In this document: positions 11,401-21,500 of the stretch, piece by piece
Numbering within the stretch: the stretch's first letter is position 1
Layout of the letters: each line of letters opens with the position of its first letter
Source of the DNA: Hyphochytrium catenoides
Lineage: Eukaryota > Sar > Hyphochytriomycetes > Hyphochytriales > Hyphochytriaceae
Length of the DNA: 27,737 bases
Assembly: GCA_900088475.1 (NCBI GenBank)
Contig: FLMG01001712.1
Location: 1-27,737 of the forward strand
Direction: 5' to 3'
Translations under genes and position numbers: made by a program
The notes under the pieces: generated by a model
Told to the model about the DNA's origin: nothing
The model's input: the letters and a program-made list of their open reading frames with translations, nothing else
Database searches by the model: none

Positions 11401-11775
11401 CTTCGCTTCTCTATTAGGCTCATTGCCCTCATGCTCCCGGATTTCGGGCTCTGCCAGTGGTTCCATTGCTAGTGACAAAGGTTAAGAAAGCGTTAGAGCT
11501 GAGGGAAGGAGACCGTATGATCTTGTTGAAGCTGTCGCTTGGGGTTTCTGCTCTCGGTACTTATTACCGTCATTGTTTTCACTTTCTACGTCCGAATCTT
11601 CTTTCTTCGCCTTGAGCTCAACGGTACTGCTGCTGACTCCAATTTGAAGAGGGATCATGGCATCAAAAGGCGCTGATAATATGGCGTCTGCCTTTCCATG
11701 TTGTCCATTCCTGCTCTCCGCCCTGGTCCTGCCTTTCGGGTTTATTCTGAGCGGCAGTGGATCTGGAAGTTGCAT
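5492..11775 (-). CDS. Beta-trefoil/DysF/DDHD phospholipase, PA-PLA1-like (946 aa)
   Basis: Seventeen exons, all phase-consistent: 11775-11568, 11468-11301, 10779-10721, 10422-10299, 10112-9968, 9720-9186, 8908-8737, 8492-8384, 8257-8039, 7824-7707, 7616-7462, 7282-7222, 6790-6669, 6439-6331, 6227-5885, 5808-5686, 5562-5492. Residues 1-115 are charged and probably disordered. Residues about 115-260 look like a fascin/MIR-type beta-trefoil: two spaced copies of 'LFVVE/LFLVE ... GGYLS/WGYALPS'. A hydrophobic run lies at about 271-290. Residues about 425-570 form a DysF domain (IIFENQRF, then NGWQWADDDEGW, GGWLYGTDWG and the basic VKRQRRWRRF end). The DDHD lipase follows: VAHLVLYVHGMG, VQWHDEF, GHSLGS (nucleophile Ser729), FKPDALFTIGSP, FYNIYHPLDPVAHR, and a last block with Asp874, Asp886, His894 and Asp902. 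A Ser/Pro linker (about 804-872) interrupts the lipase core. The family hydrolyses phosphatidic acid or other phospholipids at membranes. The DDHD and DysF calls are firm. The beta-trefoil and the ATG at 11775 are less sure. The lipase could instead be a separate gene starting at the ATG at 7812. Confidence 0.8.
7825..8038 (-). other. Phase-2 intron joining DysF and DDHD parts, with stop if retained
   Basis: On the minus strand the donor reads TG|GTAGGC and the acceptor CTTCAG|GCGG. Splicing makes Trp580 from TG+G and continues RQTIFMERVAHLV into the lipase. If the intron is retained, the same Trp codon is TGG followed at once by TAG (8037-8035), giving a 580-aa protein that ends just after the DysF domain. 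Retention, or transcription ending here, would therefore give a lipase-free form without altering any residue before it. Confidence 0.65.
9538..9650 (-). other. Intron-like segment inside a coding exon
   Basis: Within the 9720-9186 exon the minus strand carries CAG|GTCGTT, then a perfect TACTAAC branch-point-like heptamer (9571-9565), a CT-rich tract and TTTAAG. The segment is 113 nt, so removing it shifts the frame and gives a stop eight codons later. Left in, it is open and encodes a hydrophobic stretch (about residues 271-290). The flanking exon phases fit only the unspliced form, so I keep it coding, but it may be an alternative intron. Confidence 0.4.
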
Positions 11776-12642
11776 ATCTCTATGGTAAGTTCCTCGTGCT
11801 GTCGCTACGGATCAGTGATTGGCGTCAGCGGAAAGCGCTGCTCTTACGCGGTAATGTTGGTAGGAAGTATGACCCTCAGTATCTAATCCTCTTACATAGA
11901 CAGTCACCACCGCGTTCTTTTGCAGCTTTAGGTGGCTGATGGTGTGTTCAGTGCCACTGCCTCTTGACTTGTTGAGTCATCAGGCGGATTTTTTCAAAGA
12001 GCAACAGGCGGCGCCGAGTGATTGGATGCACTATCAAATATTCTTGTTGAGCACCGCAAAGAAGGTATGGCAAGCAGCGAATGAACTAAACGGCAACAGG
12101 AAGGAGGTGGTGTGACAAGCCAACTAAGGTTAGCAGAAGAGAAGAACCACAGGGCTTTATTATAGAACTCTGTTCCATGAACGTAGGGATTCGGAGAGAA
12201 GAGCACATACTGCTGCCTACGGCTCCTAGGTTCTTTCCTTCCCTGATATTCTGTCTCTTGACCATTCCGCGGGCAAAATTATGGAACATTGACACACAGT
12301 GACCGCTTCCTATTCGCACCTTCTGCTGCCTCTTGGTCATCCTTATTTTTTCCTCCCATGTTCTGTCGGAGGCGCATCCCTGGACTCCTCCCGCTCCTCA
12401 GCCGTTTATTACCTCGAGGAGTACACAGCTGATCCGATTGTCAGGTTCCTCCTCTGCCTTCTTCCTCTTCATGGGTTGCCGTGCCTGCCACCCTCACACA
12501 GCGATGACATAGGACGGACATCATCATCTCTTCCTTTCCTTCCTCCGTCATCAATCATCACTCATCACGCCCTCGACTGCTACTCGTACTTGTAGGACCT
12601 TTATCTCATCGCCCTCCTCTCCTCCCGCCCCCCATCATCATG

Positions 12643-12684
12643 GCTCTCTCTCTCTTTCTCTCTTTCTTCCTCTTTCTCTCTCTG

Positions 12685-12715
<31 letters not shown>

Positions 12716-12786
12716 ATATATATATATAGCTCTCTCACTCTCTCTCAACTCTCTCTCCCTCTCTATCTCTATCTATCTATCTATCC

Positions 12787-12832
<46 letters not shown>

Positions 12833-12833
12833 T

Positions 12834-12868
<35 letters not shown>

Positions 12869-12885
12869 ATCTATCTATCCATCTA

Positions 12886-12922
<37 letters not shown>

Positions 12923-12960
12923 ATCTGTCTGTGTGTCTCTCTCTTTCTCTCTCTCTGTCT
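12643..12960 (+). repeat. Compound microsatellite (CT)n/(TA)n/(TATC)n/(CTGT)n
   Basis: About 320 bp of nearly uninterrupted simple repeat: CT-rich runs, a TATATATATA run near 12715-12727, TATC/ATCT arrays around 12765-12786 and 12823-12895, and CTGT arrays around 12786-12800 and 12886-12920. One strand is almost pure pyrimidine. The mixture of unit types sharing the CT core suggests stepwise unit conversion by slippage. Confidence 0.95.
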
Positions 12961-13284
12961 ATGAGCGCCACTTCCCCTCTTCTTCCTTCTTTTTTATACT
13001 TCCGACCGCCACCTTTCCTGCGGCGGTGCTGGGAGGTTCCGAAATAGCGCGTCTTTGTCCGCGGTATCCAGGACGGACCTCTACATCCAAGCCCTTCCCT
13101 AGCCTCATATATATAGGTATGGCTCCGGTTGCGAATGGTCCACTATAGAGGGTTTCAATACTATCCTGCATCGATAGCGATTCCTTGAGAATCAGAAGGG
13201 TAAGGTCGGAAATAACCAAACGTTTCAAAAGCGGCAACCTAAAGTCCAGAAAGGTGGCCCCTCACTTTAGGTTCCGAAGAGTCA

Positions 13285-13366
13285 TTTCTCTCTCTCTTCC
13301 CTCTCCCTCTCTCTCTGTCTCTCTCTCTTTCCTTTCTCTCTCAACTCTCTATCTCTCTCTTTCCTT

Positions 13367-13416
<50 letters not shown>

Positions 13417-13417
13417 T

Positions 13418-13450
<33 letters not shown>

Positions 13451-13465
13451 CTCTCTCGTTTCCTT
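13285..13465 (+). repeat. (CT)n microsatellite
   Basis: About 180 bp of CT repeats with occasional TTT/CCT interruptions. It ends 340 bp upstream of the EGF gene start codon, so it may lie in that gene's promoter or 5' UTR. The complementary GA strand yields an artefactual Arg/Glu-repeat frame. Confidence 0.95.
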
Positions 13466-13803
13466 CTCTCCGCTGTCCTATTAGTCTGTCCTCTCGTCTG
13501 CAAGAAAGGGGCATGGAGTTTCCTTTTCGCTGCTCTCTCTTTGCTCCTCCCCACTCCTCTCTCCTTCCCTTTAATAAAAAATCCACATTCTCCTCCTCTC
13601 TGCCTTTTACAGATATCTTGCACTCCTTTCATCATGCCTCTTCCTTTCTTCAACGCCAACTTCTCCCCTACCTGCCGCTTAGCAAGCCACTCCGGCCGCG
13701 ATGCGAAGGTCTTTCTCATTGTACTTATGACAAAGCCGCAGAACTAATAGAAAGTCGACCACGGTGCCTTGTAGAAGGTGGAGGAGAGAAGTGTCAGTGA
13801 GAT

Positions 13804-16800
13804 ATGACGGCTAGGATTCGCAGCCGTAGGGCGTTAAGTGTCTTTACCGCCCTTATTTACCTTGCCCTTTACTTATCGCCCTCTCTCCTACCTTTTGGCT
13901 CTGCCGGCTGCTGTCCTGGAGACTGTTCTGGGCACGGGACTTGCGCGACTGTGGAAAATGGTTGCATTTGTCGGTAAGGGCAGCAAGATGATAAGGAGCC
14001 ATCCCTGAGCTCCTCGAAGGACCTTCTGTAAGCTCTCATTATAAACTCTGCTATTCCTCGCCTTGGGCTTTCTTTTTTCAGGTGTCAAGCGGGATGGCAA
14101 GCTGGCGACTGCTCGGAGAGTAAGTAGAAGCATCCATTATTCATCTTTCAACAAATAATATTTTTTTCCTGTTCTTCAGTATGCAATGTTCTTGCTCAAT
14201 AGACTTCCCTTATACGGCCACTATAGCTAGTAATACCCTCTACCCTTCGCTTGCCTTTCGTTGCTTGCTTCGCTTACTGGTTCGACGTTCACTCGTCTTC
14301 CCACAACTTGTTAACCGTAGTCTCTTGGCATTGCAGAGGTTTGCCCCTTTGGGCTCGGCTGGACACCCCCACAGGAAGTTCCTGGCCCTGTCTCCTCAGA
14401 TCAGCTCCATGTGCGAGTCGAATGCTCTCACCGAGGGTATTGCGACCGTCGGACAGGTCGGTGCGTATGCCAAGACGGCTTCGAAGGCCTTGCCTGCGAT
14501 AGAACTAGTTGCCCTTTCGCTTGCAGCGGGCATGGCGTGGTAAGAGACACGTCTTTTCGATGAGGATCTCTCCCAGTTATTCCTTCTCAATAGTGATCTC
14601 TTAGTTGCCATTTATGGGCGCCTCCTGAGTCATGCCGTTCAAGCTGTTTATCCGCTGCCCAGCCCAGTTAATAAGCAGATACTTCCCCTTGCGAGCCTCC
14701 TTTCATTCCCCGCTCATGCTCCACAATTAACTCTTCACAACGCCTACATCGTACTTTGATATCCTTTAGTGCCAGTCTCTTAGGCAGTTTGCTGCGGAGA
14801 AGAACCCTGGTTTGGGACCTGTCCATCCCTATAGCAATGTATGGGATGCAGATAAGCTATACTCCTGTATCTGCGATCGAGGGTACAGCGGCCCATCTTG
14901 TGCTATTAGAGACTGTCCATACGGCGATGACCCTCTAACTGGTTCGCTCGGCGATTCTGTCTACGGAGAGCAAAAGAATGAAAGGCAGCAACTCATCTGC
15001 ACAGCGAGCGGGGGAAAGTTCTCTTTGTCCTTCCAGAAGCAGAGTACAGAGCCTATCTCCTTCTCTGCGAATGCAGCGCAACTGAAGGCAAAGCTGGAGG
15101 CTATCGATGCAATCAAGAGCGTATCTGTCACTATATCTTCCCCTTCCTCTCCGCTCTCGCCCATATGCACTGCCCTGGGAGATGTCGCTGTGTCTATTGA
15201 GTTCTTAGAGACGTTCGGACCTCTTCCTCTTCTTTTGGCGGACGCCAGGAAGCTGTCACACACCACCGTCCCTTCTGTAGTGATTAGCCGCTTGACGAAA
15301 GGGAACAAAGAGAGTCTTCCTTGCAGTGGGAGAGGTAAATGCTCATCACTGGGCTTTTGTCAGTGCTTTGAAGGCTTCGCGTCCAGCAACGGAAGCAATG
15401 CTCCTGGTAAGAGGGGAGATTGTGGATATCTGATCCCTGGGACCGTGGCTACATGCCCTACCTTTGACCCTGCGAAGGAGTGCTCAGGCCATGGATTGTG
15501 CCACCAGGCCCCGAATTATAAGTGTGAGTGCTTTCAGGGCTGGAAAGGGGGAGATTGCTCCCAGAAGTAAGTACTCTCCTCTCCCTTCCCTGCGTCCTCT
15601 CCCTTCCCTGCGCCCTGATACTCTTTTATCAATATACCGGTCTCCGGTGATTGATACGTTGGCAAAAGACTTGATGTGTACTGCACCGTCGTTTGAACAA
15701 GGTCTTCTCTCATTTCGAGTTTCATCGCCCTCTCTCTACCTTGGCTGCTGTGCCCTCGCAGCATTGTGACTTATTCTGTCGCCGACTCCCTGTGTTTCTT
15801 GCTCTTACTTCAGACGTACAGCCAGTGCCTTAATCGCCTACCTCTGTCTCTCGTCCTTTTGTTAATTTCTTTCCTCTTGACAAATCTCATCACTCCTTCA
15901 ATACTATTCGCAGAGCGTGTCCCAAAGGCCGTTCTTGGTTCGACTACCCAGCAGATGAAGACTCGGCCCATCTCCAGCTCACTGAGTGTAGTGACAGAGG
16001 AACCTGCGACTCTGCGTCAGGCACTTGTCTGTGCTCGCGTGGGTTCGAAGGTGGTGCTTGTGAGAGAATGAGCTGCCCTCCTATCATTGACAATAACAGA
16101 GGCCGGGAAGTGGGCCAGCCCTGCAATGGTCATGGACAATGTTTGAGCGTAGGACTGATAGCTGAGAAGCTGACTTGGAATGGCATGTTGCGAGGCATCT
16201 CGTACGGAACAGATCCGAACAACCCAAAGACGTGGGATGCCGAGAGAGTTCAAGGTGAGGATAAGTTTAACCTTCATGGGTTCGTGCCGTGTCCCACACA
16301 TAGCGCTCGGGTCCTTGCTGCTCCCTCAGTACCCTTTCTCTCATCATATCTATCTAGCGCAATTCAAGGAGAACGATGATTCTAAGTGCTGATCCGTATG
16401 CAGGATGTTTGTGCGACAAAGGATGGGAGGGCTACGACTGCTCCAAGCGCTCGTGTCCAACAGGAGACAATCCTGCAACCGGAGGACAGCAGCATGAAAT
16501 GCAACAGATTATCTGTCAAACGCCCCCCGGGGTCGGAACCTTCTCCATATCCTTCAGGGGCCAGACAACAGGTGCGAGACCTATGGCGCTAGAAAGAAGA
16601 TGGCATTAAGGAAAAGAACAAACCGTCAAGCGTACTACTTAGCGCTAACTTGATGGTTATCACTGCTTGCCAGCCCCCATCAGCCAGACGGCAAGTAAAC
16701 AGGAGTTGAAAGAGGCACTGGAAGCTCTAGAAGCGATGGGAAGCGTGGACGTGATCTACTCTGCAGGCTCTAGCGCTTGCACCGCGGATGGAAAGAACAA

Positions 16801-17216
16801 GATTTCAATCATCTTCCGCTCAGAATTGGGCCCTCTTCCAGACCTTGTGGTGCAGATTCCCTCGTCGGGAGGTGCGCGTATCTCTTGGCTTTTTGTCAAG
16901 AAGGACGAGAGTACTGACCCTTTCTCCTCTTTACTATGTAACTTAGGGATTACCGGCACCATAGAGGTGTTCACCGCTGGGCGCCTAGCTAGCGAGACAG
17001 TGCGCGGGACTATGGAAAATCTTCCTTGCAGTGGAGGTGGACTTTGCGACCATGAAACAGGTTCCTGCTTGTGTTCAATCCCTAACATTATCCATGCTGA
17101 GCACCTCATAACATCCCCATGTCTTAGGCCTCTGCCAATGCTTCGACGGCTATGGCAGCAGCGACGGTAATGGTGGACGAGGCACACGAGGCGATTGTGG
17201 CACTAAGATTGAGTAG
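13804..17216 (+). CDS. Secreted tandem EGF-like repeat protein (about 705 aa)
   Basis: Exons: 13804-13973, 14082-14119, 14337-14539, 14770-15566, 15914-16254, 16404-16571, 16674-16871, 16947-17060, 17128-17216; all joins keep the frame. Residues 1-33 are a signal peptide (basic start, hydrophobic core ending near FGSAG), followed at once by an EGF-like unit (CCPGDCSGHGTC). Two long homologous modules follow, about residues 70-402 and 403-705. Each has KxCPxG..W, an EGF unit ending GFEGxAC, CxGHGxC, a WDA segment, CxCDxG, RxCPxGDxPxTG, a QQxIC beta region with LK..LEA and LGPLPxL, then LPCSGxGxC...CQCF and RGDCG. This layout is common in secreted or surface proteins of heterokont algae, where the role is usually unknown; adhesion or extracellular matrix is an inference. 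No transmembrane segment or GPI-type tail follows, and the protein ends GTKIE. The cysteine pattern supports extracellular disulfides. Confidence 0.88.
16872..16946 (+). other. Possible optional 75-nt intron in the EGF gene
   Basis: The segment starts GGAG|GTGCGC and ends in a pyrimidine-rich tract plus CTTAG. It is a multiple of three and has no in-frame stop, so the protein stays in frame whether it is spliced (705 aa) or kept (730 aa). Comparison with module 1 favours splicing, because the retained version adds a stretch (ISWLFVKKDE...) with no counterpart there. Confidence 0.55.
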
Positions 17217-18541
17217 TTAGACGTAACTACTCGGCTAAATCAAACAGGACCGAGAGAGCCTTGATAGGAAAGGGAAACCTCCTTCTACGGCTTAGAAGTC
17301 AGTTGGTCTCTCTTGACAGGGACGGGTAGAGAGGATACGGTGGTGCAGTAGGCGTATCATAATATAGCGGACGCGAGCGACTATGTTGCCTCATCTCGGC
17401 CGTGCTTATGAACAATGTGGTCAACAATCACGCAGGAAGAGCTCTACCGTGCTGATCATCCCACCCTGTTGTTCTAGATGGACGATGCATGCCTAGTACG
17501 GAAGTGCCACCTTGACAGCCTCTTTCCTGGCACTTCTCTCACCCTGGGCCTCTCTCTACCTGACTCTTCCTAGCGTCAATTTGATGAATTGAGTGGCTGC
17601 CAGCAGCAGACACTGTGAGAGGACCGGAGACCAGGTCTCAGCACACAGCGGCAACGTCTTCCTCCCTTCAGAGTGAAGCTTCTCCGGTCCGCCGTCGTCT
17701 TCCTCATCGTAGAACTTTCATCACGTCGCCTTCCAAAGGCTTCACAGATCTTTCAGTCGGGGAGTGTTACAGACCTCATTCAGTTATCACATGAATTCGA
17801 TTCTCGTCTGATTCTTTTGATGTCGGTTACAGAAGCTGCTTGATGGTGACCAGAGGATCGATCACAGCAGCAGCAGAAGACAGACCTGAACTCCGCCGCC
17901 CGAGATGGGAGCTGGCGCCGTGATAATATTCCTCGTCTAGCCCGCTCTGTCTCGCCGTTGAGCAGGCAGCTACTGCCCTAGAAGATAGTAGTAACCTACG
18001 TCGTCACCTCCCGGTATGTCCCTCGCCAAGGCAGTGCCATCACCACCACCAGGGCTTAAGGGTCCAAAGGTCTAATGTCCAGGCAAGGGGCCAGCAAAAG
18101 GTAGAAGCTCAAGAGAGAGTTGAGCCGAGATGGTGACACAGTCTCCAGCTGCTGCGGCTGCTGGTGCCCAGGGAAGGACCACTGATAATGATCAGAGGCT
18201 GCTTGCTGACCGCCTCTCGCGCTGCGCACACGTGCACTCAGTGACATATAACGGGACAGCCAACCCCACCGATCACCTTCATTTTCCTCGACAGCCTTTC
18301 TCCTTTGACTTCTCTCACCTACTTATTCGGTAGCCCCACTTACCTGACCTCTGACGCCGTAAGTCGGAGCACCACTTGTGTCTGAGCTAAGTCTCTGCGG
18401 GGTTTATTATTCGAAAGACATCCATAGTCAAGCATCCAAAGCAGAGCTTGGTCTCTATAACATCCAGCAAGAGTCAAGCTCTTCTCCAGCGCTCGACGAC
18501 TGGTCTTCTTTGTCTGCCTCTTCCGCTCTCGTCTCTCTACC
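17217..18541. other. Intergenic region between EGF and CDPK genes
   Basis: About 1.3 kb with no supported exon. It should hold the EGF gene 3' UTR and the CDPK promoter and 5' UTR. A CAGCAGCAGCAG run occurs at 17866-17877 and short triplet runs recur. Open frames in it have no recognisable motifs. No canonical AATAAA follows the EGF stop. Confidence 0.4.
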
Positions 18542-21500
18542 ATGGGCTGTACGCAGTCGCAAGAGCACAATGTTGCTAATCAGAACCTGGTGGCCAACCT
18601 TGTGGTCTCGCACCAGACAGATGCCAAGTTTGAAGACTTCTATACGATCGCCGATGAGCTGGGCAAAGGCAAGTTACGTCCCGCGCCCTTGATGTAGACA
18701 CCCTCATTGATCCTCTCCCAGACTATTCTCTGGCCCTTGCACCTTTCAGTGGTCTCTGCAGTTTGCATGGCCTCTTGTTCCTCAGCTGTCCTTGCATTCG
18801 TCTTGCTGATGTTGATCTTCCTGGTACGCTGGACCGTTACCCTCTAGGTGCCTACGGCTCAGTACATCTGGCCATCAAGAAGGACTCCCAGCAGCGCTTT
18901 GCCGTGAAGGTGTACTCGAAATCCAGTGACCACATCGCTGCATCAATGTATGTCCTGGGCCTACTTTGGGACAGTTCTCTTGCAGTTCCCTCGTATCGAC
19001 GCTGAAGTTTCACACTTCGTTCCTGTCGGGTTGGCCTTTGGCATTGAAAGGGTTTGGAGAGTCCCTAACTTTGTCCTCGTTCTCCTCCTTCAGGGACGAG
19101 ATTGCTATCTGGAAAGGCGTGCAGCATCCAAATATTGTTCGTCTAGTCGAGACATTTGATGGTAGTCCTCTCTAAACGCTGTCTTCCTCCTTCTTTGCTA
19201 CCATCCTATCTCCCTTCATCTCGTCCGCGACTGAGTCGACCTAATATCTTTCTCTTTCTCCCGACCCGATCGCCTGAATTCAGCGCCGGATAACATCTAC
19301 CTGCTCATGGACTTGTGTGAGAATGGCTGCATGTTGAAGCACATGCAAGACCTAGGTAAGATACTCTGTCTCTCTATCGTTCTCGGGCATGGCGGATATT
19401 AACTCCATATCCCAGGCAAAGGCTTGCCGGAGCCCATTGTTAAGAGAATCATGACTCAGCTGTTCTCAGCTGTCCGCTATCTTCATGAAAGCGGCATCTG
19501 CGTAAGTGAAAATAGGCATACAGGGTTTGGAATCTTTCGCTGGATCTGCAGTCTTCTCTCTTCCTCCTATTCTCATCATACTCCGATGGCATCCTGTGCT
19601 GTTACGTCTGGCCCTTCTTCCTCAGCCCCTCTCTCTGGATCCAATCAGCGGCTTACAGTCCGTAGATCCTCTCAAACTCATCATCCATTCCTTAGCATCG
19701 AGACATCAAGCTGGATAACGTCCTAATAGACTGTGCGGGACATGATATAGAAGTGCAGCTGTGCGAGTAAGCTTCCAAGACCTCTTTTCTCTCTACGCCT
19801 GGGCACAGTCTCACGTCCGCTGATCTCCTCTTCTTCCAAACATCCTTTCCACTCCTCCGCGTCTTTGCTTAGCTTTGGATCCGCTACCAGGTTCGAGCCT
19901 AACCAGGACTTGACTCTCCTAATGGGCACTGTGCAGTATATGGCGGTATGCTTGATCGGCTCTCGCGTCGACAGATCCTGTGTGCCTTTGCATCCCTAAC
20001 GCCTCCCTCTCTCTTACCCTTACTGCTCTGTCGCTCTGTCTATCCCATCTATTTGGCTGCCACTTTACTTCGGCATATTGCTCCCATGGTAGCCCGAAGT
20101 ATTCGCGGGTCGGTATAATAACGTAAGTGACCCCAAGCTGAGATGGAAAGGAAGCTAGGCGCTAACATTTGGCCCTCCGTCCTACATTGTGAAATTTCTT
20201 CCTCAGCTGTGCGACATGTGGAGTCTAGGCGTCATCATGGTGAGTAAGCACTATGCCTTTCCCCGTTAAGGTTCCTTTTTGGCTCCATACAACACGTGCC
20301 GCTACTTGCTCTGGCTTCTCCCTTGGACTGTACACCAGTCATCTGCGTGATCCCTATCTGACACTGCTGTCTCGCCCCTGAACGTCTGCGAACTATGCAG
20401 TTCATGCTTCTTTCGGGCAAAATGCCATTCTTTGGGAACACGAACGAAGAAATCATTCAGATGGTTGAGAACAGTAAGGTGAGCGTGCGTTCTTAAACAA
20501 TACGACGGGACATGTCATGCCGGAGGATCCCTGAGAGTAGATTAGCGAGTTAGCCGCTGATCGCCAGCCTTAGTAGTAATCCTCTTAACCAATCTCTTAT
20601 TGGCAGATCGATCTATCCGGGGAATTCTGGCAGGGAATCTCTACACCTGCGAAGAGTCTATTGAAGAGATTGCTGCAGGTAACTGAAAAGGGATCTGTAC
20701 CTATCATCTTTCTCTGTTCTGTAGCTCCTATTCCCAGCTTGTCAATCAAGCGTAGCTCTGTGGGACACATATTCCCTCTAGTGTGCCTCCTCTTGCGCAT
20801 ATCTCTCTTTCAACCCCTGCTCCTTGCTCTGTTGCTCTCAGAGGGACGTGACGAAGCGCTACACAGCGGATCAAACCTTGAAGCATCCCTGGATAAACAG
20901 TGACGCCCGGCCCAGCCTGTACGAGACTACCTCTTTCCGCTATGGCCATCCACTATTTGAAGTCCACATTGCGTCTCAAGGCTGCTCCTATCTCCCATTC
21001 TCCAGAAACCGCAACTTTTCTGAGTCTCTTTCCTTGATATCCCTTGACATGCTTCATCTTCTGACATAATCACCCTAGGAACCGTCGCAACTCGGACTCT
21101 CTGTTCCGAAGGCTGAGCACCTTCTCAAAGTATGGAAAAGTGGAACGTGCAGGTGAGCTCAGCAGCCCCTTGGACATCTTTGCAATTGCTATGAGAGTCA
21201 ACACGTTCTCTCTTGTCTCCAAGTGCTCGCTCTTACCATCCCTTGCCTATGTTCTTATCTTCTGCTGCCTTCTGTCATCGTTTCAGCCTTTCTGGTGCTC
21301 GCCTTCACTCTCCTGCCGAAGGAGGTCCAGGACATCAAGAAGCTCTTCAACGACCTTGACTACACGCATGTGAGTCCTTCTTCCCCCTCCCCGCTGTACC
21401 TGGTACTACCCCGTTGCTGACCATAGCCTTGAAACTCTTCTCATCTGCATCTCCTCAGAGCGGCGTGATCAGGCAATCTGAGCTGCGGGATGCCCTGGTG

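Larger units (their letters stand above)
11776..13803. other. Divergent intergenic region, no supported gene
   Basis: The stretch lies between the start of the minus-strand lipase gene and the plus-strand EGF gene, so it should hold both promoters. Open frames here are low-complexity or lack any family signature. A small upstream non-coding exon of the lipase gene could lie around 11900-12340, but no splice chain could be fixed. Two large CT-rich microsatellite blocks fill much of the right half. Confidence 0.4.

Noticed and set aside
13282-13719. Arg/Glu-repeat protein on the minus strand
   Set aside because: It is the translation of the GA strand of the CT microsatellite; a repeat artefact with no splice or start context.
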